Of a stretch of DNA of 64,000 bases, positions 8,870 through 18,379 are shown piece by piece. This DNA comes from Candidatus Methylophosphatis roskildensis (lineage in GTDB: Bacteria; Pseudomonadota; Gammaproteobacteria; Burkholderiales; Rhodocyclaceae): positions 1,054,001 through 1,118,000 of the forward strand of contig JADJEV010000003.1 in the NCBI GenBank assembly GCA_016708905.1, in the 5' to 3' direction. The notes beneath the pieces were generated by a model, which was not told the DNA's origin, made no database searches, and saw only the letters and a list, made by a program, of their open reading frames with translations. Each line of letters begins with the position of its first letter. The stretch's first letter is position 1. The position numbers and the translations under genes were made by a program.

Positions 8870-9212
8870 CGTCTTTCTGATCCTCCGATCGCGGGTCATT
8901 GACGGGCACGTTTGCCGCTGTGCGTCGAGGATGATTGTACCGCGGGTCAGGCGAGTTCCCGGCCGGCGGTTCACAGCGCCCTGGCCGGAGAGCCAGCAGG
9001 GACGCGCCTCTCCACTCCACATAGCCGTAGAAGTCCAATCCATGCGCCTTTCCGGGCACCCGCCTGGGGAGAACCCGAGCTCATGCTGCACTTGCGTCGA
9101 GCACGCAACCGGAACACGATTCGTCGGTCGAATTGCAACAGGCCGACTGCGGCGCCGATCAGGCGACCGCAATCTAGGCAAGATCACTTGGTCTCCGTTA
9201 GAGGACAGAAGA

Positions 9213-11927
9213 ATGACTCAGAATCCATTCAACACGCTTCGCGATTTCACGTTGGGCGCCGGCAAGCGCGGACGCTTCCACAGTCTGCCGGCGCTCGAGG
9301 CTTCAGGTGTCGGCCCGGTGTCTCGCCTGCCAATATCCATCCGCATCGTGCTCGAATCGGTGCTGCGCAACTGCGATGGCAAGAAAGTGACCGAGGCCCA
9401 CGTGCGCCAGCTCGCCAATTGGCAGGCCGACGCACCGCGCACAGACGAGATCCCGTTCGTCGTGGCGCGCGTGGTGCTGCAGGATTTCACCGGCGTGCCG
9501 CTGCTCGCCGATCTCGCCGCGATGCGCAACATCGCGGCTGAAATGGGTAAGAACCCGAAGCGAATCGAACCGCTGGTGCCGGTCGATCTGGTTGTCGACC
9601 ACTCGGTTCAGATCGACCACTTCCGCCAGAAGGACGCACTCGATCTGAACATGAAGATCGAGTTCCAGCGCAACCGCGAACGCTACCAGTTCATGAAATG
9701 GGGGATGCAGGCGTTCTCGACCTTTCGCGTGGTCCCGCCGGGCGTCGGCATCGTGCATCAGGTGAACCTCGAATACCTGGCGCGCGGCGTACACAAGAGA
9801 AAGCTCGGCCGCGACACGCTTTATTACCTCGACACGCTGGTCGGCACCGACTCGCATACGACAATGATCAACGGCATCGGCGTGGTCGGCTGGGGAGTCG
9901 GCGGCATCGAGGCCGAGGCGGGCATGCTCGGTCAGCCGGTCTATTTCCTCACCCCGGATGTGGTCGGCTTCGAACTCGGCGGCCGGCTGCGCGAAGGCTG
10001 CACCGCCACCGACCTGGTTCTCACGATCACCGAGCAGTTGCGCAAGGAAAAGGTCGTCGGCAAGTTCGTCGAATTTTTCGGCGAAGGCGTCGAGGCGCTG
10101 ACGCTGGCCGACCGGGCGACGATTGCCAACATGGCGCCGGAATACGGTGCGACGATGGGCTTCTTCCCGGTCGATGACGCCACCATCGCCTACTTCGAGG
10201 GCACCGGCCGTACCGCCGAGGAGATCGATGCGTTCCGGTCCTACTTCACCGCGCAAGGCCTGTACGGCGTGCCGCGCCCGGGACAGATCGATTACAGCAA
10301 GACCGTGAAGCTCGATCTGGCTACGGTGGCGCCTTCGCTGGCAGGGCCAAAGCGGCCGCAGGACCGGATCGAGATCGGCAACGTCGCGCGAACTTTCTCG
10401 GCTCTGTTCGCCAGACCGGCGAGCGAGAACGGCTTCGCTCGCCCGGCCGCTGAGCTCGCGCGCGAATTCGTCGATGCCGACGGCGTGAAGGTGAAGAACG
10501 GCGACGTGCTGATTGCCGCCATCACCAGTTGCACCAACACGTCGAATCCGAGTGTGCTGCTGGCCGCCGGACTGCTCGCCAAGAAAGCAGTCGAAGCCGG
10601 CCTGAAGGTCGCCCCGCACATCAAGACCTCGCTCGCCCCGGGCTCGCGCGTGGTGACGGAATACCTGACCAAGGCAAAGCTGCTGCCCTATCTGGAAAAG
10701 CTCGGCTTCGGCGTGACCGCCTACGGCTGCACCACCTGCATCGGCAATGCCGGCGACCTGACGCCGGCGCTCAACCAGGTGATCACGGAGAACAACCTGA
10801 TCTGTGCCGCGGTGCTCTCCGGCAACCGCAATTTCGAGGCGCGCATACACCCGAACCTCAAGGCCAACTTCCTCGCCAGCCCGCCGCTGGTGGTCGCGTA
10901 TGCGATCGCCGGCACCATGCTGACCGACCTGATGAGCGAACCAGTTGGCAAAGGCAAGGACGGCACGGCAGTATGGATCGGAGACATCTGGCCGTCGACG
11001 GCCGAGATCCACTCGGTATTGCGGCTGGCGATGGACCCCAGGGCCTACGCCGCCAACTACCGGAAGCTGACCGAACCTGGCGACCTGTGGAGCCAGGTGC
11101 CGAGCAGTACCGGGCAGGTTTACAACTGGCCCAAGTCGACCTACATCGCCGAGCCGCCGTTCTTCGACGAGTTCACCATGACCCTGCCAGCCAGGCAGGG
11201 TGACATCCACAATGCGCGTGCGCTGGGCATCTTCGGCGATTCGATCACCACCGACCACATCAGCCCGGCCGGGTCAATCAAGGACACCTCGCCGGCCGGC
11301 AGGTATCTGCTCTCGAATGGCGTGGCCAAAGCCGACTTCAACAGCTACGGGTCGAGACGCGGCAACCACGAGGTCATGATGCGCGGTACTTTCGCCAACG
11401 TGCGGATACGCAACCTCATGCTGCCGCCCGGCGCCGACGGCGCGCGCGAGGAAGGCGGTGTCACGCTGCTGCAACCGACCGGCGAAAAGATGTCGATCTA
11501 CGACGCCGCCATGCGCTATATCGGACAGGGCGTGCCGACCGTGGTCTTCGGCGGGGAGGAGTACGGCACCGGTTCGTCGCGCGACTGGGCAGCCAAAGGG
11601 ACGCAACTGCTCGGCGTGAAGGCGGTGATCGCCCGGAGCTTCGAGCGCATCCACCGCAGCAACCTGATCGGCATGGGCGTGCTGGCATTGCAGTTCCGGC
11701 CGGGCGAATCGGCCGAGTCACTCGGCATCTGCGGCGATGAGCAGTTCGACCTGCTCGGACTCGACGAGATTCGGCCGCAGATGAATGTCCATCTGGTGGT
11801 TCGCCGCAAGGACGGCTCGACGTGCGAAGCCACGCTGCTGGCGCGCATCGATACCCCGATCGAAGTCGATTACTACAGGCACGGCGGCATTCTCCCCTAC
11901 GTTCTGCGAGAGCTGCTGGCGAGCTGA
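9213..11927 (+). CDS. acnA: aconitate hydratase AcnA
   Basis: Aconitase of the AcnA/IRP1 type, interconverting citrate and isocitrate in the TCA cycle in the cytoplasm. The 904-residue length is normal for the family. The three [4Fe-4S] ligands are visible as Cys440 (AITSCTNTSNPS), Cys506 and Cys509 (YGCTTCIGNAG), and the C-terminal swivel domain has GEEYGTGSSRDWAAKG. ATG 9213 follows GAGGACAGAAG. No obvious plus-strand terminator follows; the strong hairpin behind the gene points the other way. Confidence 0.96.
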   Translation: MTQNPFNTLRDFTLGAGKRGRFHSLPALEASGVGPVSRLPISIRIVLESVLRNCDGKKVTEAHVRQLANWQADAPRTDEIPFVVARVVLQDFTGVPLLADLAAMRNIAAEMGKNPKRIEPLVPVDLVVDHSVQIDHFRQKDALDLNMKIEFQRNRERYQFMKWGMQAFSTFRVVPPGVGIVHQVNLEYLARGVHKRKLGRDTLYYLDTLVGTDSHTTMINGIGVVGWGVGGIEAEAGMLGQPVYFLTPDVVGFELGGRLREGCTATDLVLTITEQLRKEKVVGKFVEFFGEGVEALTLADRATIANMAPEYGATMGFFPVDDATIAYFEGTGRTAEEIDAFRSYFTAQGLYGVPRPGQIDYSKTVKLDLATVAPSLAGPKRPQDRIEIGNVARTFSALFARPASENGFARPAAELAREFVDADGVKVKNGDVLIAAITSCTNTSNPSVLLAAGLLAKKAVEAGLKVAPHIKTSLAPGSRVVTEYLTKAKLLPYLEKLGFGVTAYGCTTCIGNAGDLTPALNQVITENNLICAAVLSGNRNFEARIHPNLKANFLASPPLVVAYAIAGTMLTDLMSEPVGKGKDGTAVWIGDIWPSTAEIHSVLRLAMDPRAYAANYRKLTEPGDLWSQVPSSTGQVYNWPKSTYIAEPPFFDEFTMTLPARQGDIHNARALGIFGDSITTDHISPAGSIKDTSPAGRYLLSNGVAKADFNSYGSRRGNHEVMMRGTFANVRIRNLMLPPGADGAREEGGVTLLQPTGEKMSIYDAAMRYIGQGVPTVVFGGEEYGTGSSRDWAAKGTQLLGVKAVIARSFERIHRSNLIGMGVLALQFRPGESAESLGICGDEQFDLLGLDEIRPQMNVHLVVRRKDGSTCEATLLARIDTPIEVDYYRHGGILPYVLRELLAS

Positions 11928-11969
11928 GCAACGCCAGTCCTGTCGATGACAGGCTGGTGAGATTCGGCT

Positions 11970-12060
11970 GAAAAAAAACGAGCCGGGGAAACCGGCTCGG
12001 ATGTTCCTTCCAGCGCAGCTTCGCGCCAGCGGAACGAGGGAGGAGATCTGTGCAGTTGCA
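11970..12060 (-). ncRNA. candidate small RNA with two hairpins and a CUCCUCCC segment
   Basis: Read on the minus strand, about 12060 to 11970 gives a single-stranded CTCCTCCC stretch (complementary to Shine-Dalgarno sites), then a stem GTTCC/GGAAC enclosing GCGC/GCGC, then the terminator hairpin and an eight-U tail. This is the layout of many trans-acting small RNAs that block ribosome binding. No gene on the minus strand otherwise needs the terminator. The 5' end and promoter were not located, so the RNA is a hypothesis. Confidence 0.35.
11971..11999 (-). terminator. rho-independent terminator reading leftward
   Basis: Arms CGAGCCGG (11979-11986) and CCGGCTCG (11992-11999) pair perfectly around a 5-base loop. 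The run of eight A at 11971-11978 becomes a U tail only on the minus strand; no T run follows the stem on the plus strand. It therefore terminates leftward transcription toward acnA, not acnA itself. Confidence 0.75.
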
Positions 12061-12359
12061 GTAATCGCGAAACTCGAGGCCAAGCCTCGCGCAGTCAACG
12101 AAGCACGCAACATGCCAGAAAGGACATCCGTTCCCTTTCAACGAAATGCGCGGAATCCCCTGCCCGGACATGGGCGCTGCCTGTCTGCATTGGCAGACAG
12201 CAGGTGCAGCGATCGGGACGGAAACCGCCGACGGGTCCGGTCGACAAGTCGACCGACGCTGCCCCGGTCGACGGCCAATCATCGCTCTCGCGAATCGACG
12301 GGCGTTGCACAAATAGTTCCGCGGCAATAAAGCCCTGCATCGCTAGACTCTGCGCCACG

Positions 12360-13472
12360 ATGCGTACCGAGAAGTATGAAACCGATGTAGTGGTGATTGG
12401 CGCCGGCGTGGTGGGGTTGGCCTGCGCCCGCGAACTGGCTCGGCAGGGGCGCGAGGTGGTGATACTCGAGGCCAATCGCACGATCGGAATGGAGACCAGC
12501 TCGCGCAACAGCGAAGTCATTCACGGCGGGCTGTACTACCCGAGCGGATCGCTGAAAGCCGAGCTTTGCGTGACCGGGCGCGCGCTGCTCTATGAATTCT
12601 GCGGCGAGTTCGGTGTTGCCCATCGCCGTTGCGGAAAGTTGATCGTCGCGACCGGCCAGGCGCAACACGAGAAGCTCGACGCACTGGCGCAGCAGGCCGA
12701 ACGCAACGGCGTCATGGACATCCAGCGCCTTAGCCGCGACCAGGCCAGAGCACTCGAACCCGCGCTCGAATGCACGGCCGCCCTGCTCTCGCCGTCGACC
12801 GGCATCATCGACAGCCACGCCTTGATGCAAGCCCTGCTCGGGGACGCCGAAGCACATGGTGCGCAACTCGCCGTCAACACCTCGGCCAGCGCGGGCCGCG
12901 CCTTCGCTGGCGGTCTCGAGATCGAAACCGGCGGCGAAGTGCCTACCGTACTCGCCGCGACGACCGTGATCAACTCGGCCGGGCTCCATGCGGTCGATGC
13001 CGCGAACCGGATCGAGGGCTTTCCGCGCGAGCATTTGCCGCGGGCATATCTGGCCCGGGGCAACTACTTCCAGTTGAGCGGAAGGGCGCCGTTCTCGCGC
13101 CTGGTGTATCCCTTGCCAGAACCCGGTGGCCTGGGCGTGCATCTGACGCTGGATCTTGCCGGACAGGCGCGCTTCGGGCCGGATGTCGAATGGGTCGACA
13201 GCATCGATTACCACGTCGATCCGGTTCGGGCAGACGGTTTCTACGCTGAGATTCGCAAGTACTGGCCGGCGCTGCGCGACGGCGCACTGTCACCGGCCTA
13301 CGCCGGCATTCGGCCGAAGATCAGCGGCCCCGATGAAGCCGCCGCAGACTTCGTTATCCAGGGGCCATCGGATCACGGCGTCGCCGGCCTGGTGAATCTG
13401 TTCGGCATCGAATCGCCGGGTCTGACCGCAAGTCTGGCGATCGCCCAGGCCGTCGCGCGCATCCTCCGATAA
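12360..13472 (+). CDS. FAD-dependent oxidoreductase, L-2-hydroxyglutarate oxidase (LhgO)-like
   Basis: DAO-superfamily flavoenzyme of 370 residues. The N terminus has the dinucleotide fold VVVIGAGVVGLACARELARQG followed by the LhgO-type block SSRNSEVIHGGLYYPSGSLKA, and the C terminus has FGIESPGLTASLAIA. Family members oxidise L-2-hydroxyglutarate to 2-oxoglutarate, which would be metabolite repair next to the TCA enzyme AcnA. Another 2-hydroxyacid or an amino acid remains possible. ATG 12360 is preferred to 12204, which would add an unrelated arginine-rich tail. Confidence 0.8.
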   Translation: MRTEKYETDVVVIGAGVVGLACARELARQGREVVILEANRTIGMETSSRNSEVIHGGLYYPSGSLKAELCVTGRALLYEFCGEFGVAHRRCGKLIVATGQAQHEKLDALAQQAERNGVMDIQRLSRDQARALEPALECTAALLSPSTGIIDSHALMQALLGDAEAHGAQLAVNTSASAGRAFAGGLEIETGGEVPTVLAATTVINSAGLHAVDAANRIEGFPREHLPRAYLARGNYFQLSGRAPFSRLVYPLPEPGGLGVHLTLDLAGQARFGPDVEWVDSIDYHVDPVRADGFYAEIRKYWPALRDGALSPAYAGIRPKISGPDEAAADFVIQGPSDHGVAGLVNLFGIESPGLTASLAIAQAVARILR

Positions 13473-13814
13473 GGGCCGGGCCGCTCCCGGGCCACGCTCG
13501 GCCGGGAGATCGCCGCCGCGCCGGATGCTCGCTCCGGCATCGGCCGGACAGCAAGCGAGTCGAAGCACTCGCGCCCGACGCACCTCTCTCGTTCTCCTCG
13601 CAGACCCCCACCAAAATCTCTGCCCGCCGGCACGCTGGGAGCGATCGCTCTGCCGACAGGAGCGCGGCAAATCGCCGGCCGGCCACACTAATTCACGGCC
13701 CCTGTCGGGCAACCACGACATACCGTGCCGCCGGTCACGCGGAGCCTTCGTTCGTCCCGGATAGCATCGAGCCAACAAAGAATTCGATGTCGGCCTTTAC
13801 AGCCGCTATTACCC
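13473..13814. other. gap of about 340 bp with no convincing gene
   Basis: Open frames here on both strands are extensions or shadows of neighbours, with arginine-rich, low-complexity translations. An ATG at 13725 could extend the GGDEF-EAL protein by 30 residues, but that stretch is basic and unlike a signal anchor. No terminator or repeat was seen. Confidence 0.5.
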
Positions 13815-15992
13815 GTGCAGAGAACGTTTCGCCAATTCACCCTTGCGTGCCTCGCCCTGACAGTGGTCATCGCGACGTGGGTAGCGTACTTCTATCGCAC
13901 GACCACCTCGCGCGAGATGGTCCGCCTGGAAGAAAGACACATTCTCGCCCAGGTCCGGGCCTTTTCCCTGGCGCTCCATCCCCAAGCCATCGCCCTGCTG
14001 GGTGCCGCCGAAGCTGCGCCCACTACGCCAGTGCGGGACGAACTGACGCGCCTCGTCAATCGACTGGCCGGCGAGTCGGACGTTCATGACGTACAACTTG
14101 TCAACCGCGATGGCGAGATCGTCTTCCAGCGCGACGTGGCGAATTCCGACCCGCGCGGCGCCGACCCGCGCGCCCGTGACGCGCTCGCCGGCAAGACCAG
14201 CATCGGCATGATCACCGGCGGCGACCGTGCCTTGGCCGAGTACACCGTCGAGAGCGGCGACGCGATGGCAGTCTGGATGCCGGTGCGCGACCACGATGGC
14301 AATGTCCTTGGCGCGCTGGCGGTTGACTGGCGACTCGACGCGCTGGCCGAGCAGATCTCGCGCTCGCAGCGCATGCTCGCGGCCGGCGTGCTAATCGGCT
14401 TCTCCGCACTTTTCGGTCTGCTGATGTTCGCCGCGGCGCGTGCCCGCGACATGCTGCGCAAGCAGGAGTTCGAGCGCCTGCTTGCGCAGCAGGCGCTCGA
14501 GTCGCAGCGGGACGCGTTCGAGCAGAAGGTCGACGAGCGGACCGAAGACCTGCGCCAGGCCAATCATGATCTCGAGATCGAGATAGCCGAGCGTCGGCGC
14601 AGCGAGGATCTGATTCGCGAGGTCGCTTTCTACGATGCGCTGACCAAACTTCCCAACCGCACCCTGTTCAAGACCGATCTTGAGCGTGCGCTTGCCGAAG
14701 CGAAGCGGCGCAACTCACGACTGGCCGTCATGTTCATCGACCTGGATAACTTCAAGCGCATCAACGACACGCTCGGCCACAACATGGGCGACGAGTTGCT
14801 GCGCCAGGCGGCAATTCGGCTGTCCAACTGCATCCGCGGCGAAGATTCTCTGGCCAGTCTGATTCGCAAGGGCGTCGCCCACGGCGACGGCGGCAACCGC
14901 GTCGCACGACTCGGCGGTGACGAATTCACCGTCCTGCTGCACGATGTCGGCAGCTCGTTCAACGCGGCCCATGTCGCGCAGCGCATCATCGAATCCTTCG
15001 CCGTGCCGTTCGTGCTCGACATCTACAAGGTCCGCGTCAGCCCATCGATCGGCATCGCCTATTACCCGCTCGATGGCGGCAGTGCCGACGAACTGCTGCG
15101 AAATGCCGACACCGCGATGTACAACGCCAAGCAGCGCGGGCGCAACACCTTCTCGTTCTACACCCGGTCGATGAGCGAATCGGCCTACACCAAGCTGGCG
15201 CTGGAAAACCGCCTGCGCAGCGCCATCGAGCGTGACGAGTTCAAGCTGCATTACCAGCCGAAGTACGACGCCCGCGACAACACGCTGGTCGGCTTCGAAG
15301 CCCTGCTGCGCTGGAACGACCCGCAGCACGGCATGGTCCCACCCGGACAGTTCATCCCATTGGCGGAGGAAACCGGCCTGATCGTGCCGATCAGCGAATG
15401 GGTCATCGGCGAGACCTGCCGGCAGCTGCGCCTCTGGCAGGATCGCGGCGGGCAGGTCGTGCCGGTGTCGCTCAACCTGTCGAGCCTGCATTTTCAGCAC
15501 GCACGCCTAGCGCCGTTGATCCAGCAGGCACTCGATGAGGCGCAGGTGAGCCCGACCCTGCTCGAGATCGAAGTTACCGAGAGCGTGTTTCTCGACGACG
15601 TGGACAGCGCTGTCGCCACGCTCACTCGGCTGCGCGAATCGGGCGTGCGCATCGCGATCGACGATTTCGGCACCGGCTATTCGTCGCTCTCCTATCTCAA
15701 ACGCTTTCCGCTCGATACGCTGAAGATCGATCGCAGCTTCGTGCAGGATCTGGCGATGGGTGGCGACGACGCAGCGATCTGCAATGCCATCGTCGCGCTC
15801 GGCCGCATCCTCGGCCTGAAGGTCGTCGCCGAGGGCGTCGAAAACGCCGAACAGGCCCGCCTGCTGCTGGCGCAGGGCTGCGACGAGATGCAGGGCTTCC
15901 TGTTCGGCTCGGCCATGCCGGCCGAGCAAGCGACCGCCCTGCTGCTGCCGCCCGGCGTCGTACCGCTGAAGCCGACCCGCAAGAAGGCCTGA
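13815..15992 (+). CDS. membrane GGDEF-EAL cyclic-di-GMP protein
   Basis: Predicted inner-membrane c-di-GMP protein of about 725 residues. A first helix (LACLALTVVIATWVAYF) and a second (VLIGFSALFGLLMFAA) bracket a periplasmic sensor region; a coiled-coil follows, then a diguanylate cyclase domain with intact GGDEF (367-371) and a phosphodiesterase domain with EAL (495-497) and DDFGTGYSSLSYL. Both active sites look intact, so either activity may dominate. A 15-20 residue insertion precedes GGDEF. The start is uncertain: GTG 13815 is used, ATG 13725 is in frame. Confidence 0.9.
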   Translation: MQRTFRQFTLACLALTVVIATWVAYFYRTTTSREMVRLEERHILAQVRAFSLALHPQAIALLGAAEAAPTTPVRDELTRLVNRLAGESDVHDVQLVNRDGEIVFQRDVANSDPRGADPRARDALAGKTSIGMITGGDRALAEYTVESGDAMAVWMPVRDHDGNVLGALAVDWRLDALAEQISRSQRMLAAGVLIGFSALFGLLMFAAARARDMLRKQEFERLLAQQALESQRDAFEQKVDERTEDLRQANHDLEIEIAERRRSEDLIREVAFYDALTKLPNRTLFKTDLERALAEAKRRNSRLAVMFIDLDNFKRINDTLGHNMGDELLRQAAIRLSNCIRGEDSLASLIRKGVAHGDGGNRVARLGGDEFTVLLHDVGSSFNAAHVAQRIIESFAVPFVLDIYKVRVSPSIGIAYYPLDGGSADELLRNADTAMYNAKQRGRNTFSFYTRSMSESAYTKLALENRLRSAIERDEFKLHYQPKYDARDNTLVGFEALLRWNDPQHGMVPPGQFIPLAEETGLIVPISEWVIGETCRQLRLWQDRGGQVVPVSLNLSSLHFQHARLAPLIQQALDEAQVSPTLLEIEVTESVFLDDVDSAVATLTRLRESGVRIAIDDFGTGYSSLSYLKRFPLDTLKIDRSFVQDLAMGGDDAAICNAIVALGRILGLKVVAEGVENAEQARLLLAQGCDEMQGFLFGSAMPAEQATALLLPPGVVPLKPTRKKA

Positions 15993-16109
15993 GCCGTCCA
16001 TCGGCGGCCGGCGGCCGCCAGCCAATAACGCACCCGCGCGCCCGATCCGAACCGGCACCGCCTTTTCGCGGATAATTGTTCGCCTACCGATGCTGCACGC
16101 CACTTCGCC

Positions 16110-16556
16110 ATGCTGCGCCTGGTTCTCGATACGAACGTAGTACTCGATCTCCTCTACTGGAACGACCCCGCCGCTACGCCATTGATGAGAGCATTGGAGG
16201 CCGGCTCGGCCAGCGCTGTCACCGACACACGCTGCTTCCAGGAACTGCAGCAAGTCCTGCGGCTCGACCGTTTCGAGCTCGACCCGAGCGCGCAGCAGGC
16301 GCTGGCGCTGCGCTATCGCGACATCTGCCAGTGGCACGATACGCCTGCCGTGCCGGCGCGATCGCTGCCACGCTGCAAGGATCCGGACGATCAGAAGTTT
16401 CTCGAACTCGCCCTCGCCGCCGACGCCGATCTGCTGGTGACTAAGGACAAGGCCCTGCTGGCACTGGAACGACGACGCCAGGCGCTCGGACGACTCGCCA
16501 TCGTCGCCCCGCAGTTCGCCGTGCGGCGGCTGGCCGCACAGGCTGCGGTGGCATGA
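16110..16556 (+). CDS. PIN-domain protein, COG1569-type putative toxin
   Basis: PIN nucleases cut RNA with a cluster of acidic residues, and many act as toxins. This 148-residue protein opens LRLVLDTNVVLDLLYW (Asp7) and has the later acidic blocks KDPDDQKFLELA and DLLVTKDKALL. No antitoxin-sized gene is adjacent; its stop overlaps the start of a hydrolase gene as ATGA, which suggests a housekeeping operon rather than a classical toxin-antitoxin pair. Confidence 0.8.
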   Translation: MLRLVLDTNVVLDLLYWNDPAATPLMRALEAGSASAVTDTRCFQELQQVLRLDRFELDPSAQQALALRYRDICQWHDTPAVPARSLPRCKDPDDQKFLELALAADADLLVTKDKALLALERRRQALGRLAIVAPQFAVRRLAAQAAVA

Positions 16557-17182
16557 GTACACCGGCCGTCGTGCTGGTGCACGGCTTGTGGACCGGCCCC
16601 TGGGTGCTCGGCGCCTTGCGCGCGCGATTGCGTGACGAGGGCTTTTCGGTTTACGCCTTTCGCTATGCCTCGGTGCGTGCGCCGCTGGAGGCCACCGCGC
16701 GCGCCTTTGCCCGCTTCATCGAGGGCATCCGCGCCGACACCATCCATGTCGTTGCGCACAGTCTGGGCGGCGTGGTTGCGCACGAAGGCCTGCTGCTGCA
16801 CCCGTGCCGCGGGAACGTCGTGCTGCTCGGCACGCCATGGCGCGGCAGCCGCGCCGCGCAGCAGCTCGAACGCTTGCCGATGGGAGCGGCGCTGCGCGGC
16901 CACGTACTCGGCGACTGGCTCGACAATCCGCGTTCGGGCTGGCGCGCGGACAATCCGCTCGGCGTCATCGCCGGTTCGTGCGGCATGGGGATGGGCCGGC
17001 TGGTCGCGCCGGACCTGCCGAAACCTAACGACGGCGCCCTCAGCCTCGACGAGACCACGGTAGACGGCGCACGCGATCGGCTGGTTCTGCCGGTCAGCCA
17101 CTCGGGCATGCTGCTGTCCGCGCGCGTGGCGCGCGAAACCGTGCACTTCCTGCGCCACGGCCGCTTCAGCGGCAAGTCGTGA
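16553..17182 (+). CDS. alpha/beta hydrolase (esterase/lipase-like)
   Basis: Small serine hydrolase of 209 residues with an oxyanion-hole motif VLVHGLWTGPW and nucleophile elbow AHSLGG (Ser70); a late SHSGML histidine probably completes the triad. The substrate cannot be deduced. It overlaps the PIN gene by four bases at its start and the next gene by four bases at its end (GTGA), so the three are probably translated from one message. Confidence 0.8.
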   Translation: MSTPAVVLVHGLWTGPWVLGALRARLRDEGFSVYAFRYASVRAPLEATARAFARFIEGIRADTIHVVAHSLGGVVAHEGLLLHPCRGNVVLLGTPWRGSRAAQQLERLPMGAALRGHVLGDWLDNPRSGWRADNPLGVIAGSCGMGMGRLVAPDLPKPNDGALSLDETTVDGARDRLVLPVSHSGMLLSARVARETVHFLRHGRFSGKS

Positions 17183-18267
17183 CGCGCTCGCCGATGCGCC
17201 GCCGCACCCTTGCCCTGCTCGCGCTCCTCCTTGTTGCCGGCCTGCTCGGCGCCTGCGGCACGCCGGCCTACTACCTGCAGGCGGCCGGTGGGCAACTGGA
17301 ACTGCTGCGCGTCACGCGAACTCTCGACGACGCGCGCAACGACCCGGACACGCCCGAGGCCTTGCGCGACAAGCTCGCGCGGGCGGCGGCAATCCGCGAT
17401 TTCGCCAGCCGCGAACTCGGCCTGCCGGAGAACGGCAGCTATCGCAAGTACGCCGACCTGCGCCGACCCTACGTGGTGTGGAACGTGTTCGCCACCGACG
17501 AGCTGTCGATCGAGCCGCACGAATGGTGTTTTCCGGTAGCCGGCTGCGTCAGCTACCGCGGCTACTTCGCGCAGGCCGACGCCGAGGCGTTTGCCGACGA
17601 CCTGCGCCGCGCCGGCCATGACGTTTATGTCGCCGGGATTGCCGCCTACTCCACGCTCGGCTGGTTCGACGATCCGCTGGTCAACACCTTCATGCACTAC
17701 CCGGATACCGAACTGGCGCGGCTGATCTTTCATGAACTCGCGCACCAGGTCGTCTATGCCGGCGGCGACAGCGAGTTCAACGAATCCTTCGCCATGACGG
17801 TGGAAACCGCCGGCGTGCGCCGCTGGCTGGCGCGCAACGGCAGCCGGACGCAGCGCGAGGAATTCGAGGCAGCGCAGCGGCGCCGCGAAGACTTCGCGGC
17901 TCTGGTGCTGAAGTACCGCGACGCACTCGGCCGCGCCTATGAGTCGGGCGATACCGCCGACGACAAACGCAAAGCCAAGATACGCCTGCTCGGCGAACTG
18001 GGAGACGAATACCGGCGGCTGCGCGACGGCGCCTGGGGCGGCTACGCCGGCTACGATCGCTGGTTCGGCCAGGAGATCAACAACGCGGTGCTGGCCTCGA
18101 TCGGTCTCTACCACCAGCGCGTGCCCACGTTCGAGGCGCTGCTGGCCGCCGAAGGCGACGATCTCCCCCGCTTCTACGCCCGCGTCGGCGAGCTCGCCAG
18201 GCTGTCCAGGCCAGCCCGCGAGGCCGAACTCGGCCGCCTCGTGCCGTCGCTCGCCGCAAGCCGCTGA
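17179..18267 (+). CDS. predicted zinc aminopeptidase lipoprotein (COG4324)
   Basis: Putative outer-membrane or periplasmic metallopeptidase of 362 residues. The signal peptide ends in a lipobox (LLGACG), and the zinc motif HELAHQ (His185, Glu186, His189) is followed by a downstream glutamate in FNESFAM. The gene starts with GTG overlapping the preceding stop codon. COG4324 proteins are annotated as predicted aminopeptidases; no substrate is established from this sequence. Confidence 0.82.
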   Translation: MTRSPMRRRTLALLALLLVAGLLGACGTPAYYLQAAGGQLELLRVTRTLDDARNDPDTPEALRDKLARAAAIRDFASRELGLPENGSYRKYADLRRPYVVWNVFATDELSIEPHEWCFPVAGCVSYRGYFAQADAEAFADDLRRAGHDVYVAGIAAYSTLGWFDDPLVNTFMHYPDTELARLIFHELAHQVVYAGGDSEFNESFAMTVETAGVRRWLARNGSRTQREEFEAAQRRREDFAALVLKYRDALGRAYESGDTADDKRKAKIRLLGELGDEYRRLRDGAWGGYAGYDRWFGQEINNAVLASIGLYHQRVPTFEALLAAEGDDLPRFYARVGELARLSRPAREAELGRLVPSLAASR

Positions 18268-18379
18268 ACCGACTCCGGCGGACCTCGCCGGCGGGTGGGC
18301 CAGATTCCAAAGACAACAACTAGCACAACAACTCGCACAACTCGGCCTAGAATTCGGAAAAACAACGCAGAGGCACAGC

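Larger units (their letters stand above)
11928..12359. other. 432-bp gap after acnA holding hairpins but no gene
   Basis: No coding frame here looks real on either strand. It holds a minus-strand terminator (11971-11999), a further minus-strand hairpin (about 12005-12036), an 8-bp inverted repeat CTGTCTGC/GCAGACAG at 12181-12200, and repeated GTCGAC-rich palindromes at 12240-12275. The promoter of the next gene should lie near 12305-12350, where TTGCAC and TAGACT hexamers occur. Confidence 0.6.

Noticed and set aside
9303..11258. Long antisense open frame of 651 codons under acnA
   Set aside because: It is a shadow of the GC-rich aconitase codons, with no motifs and no ribosome site.
16110..16556. 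Toxin-antitoxin pair with the PIN gene
   Set aside because: No antitoxin-like gene lies on either side; the partner gene is a hydrolase.
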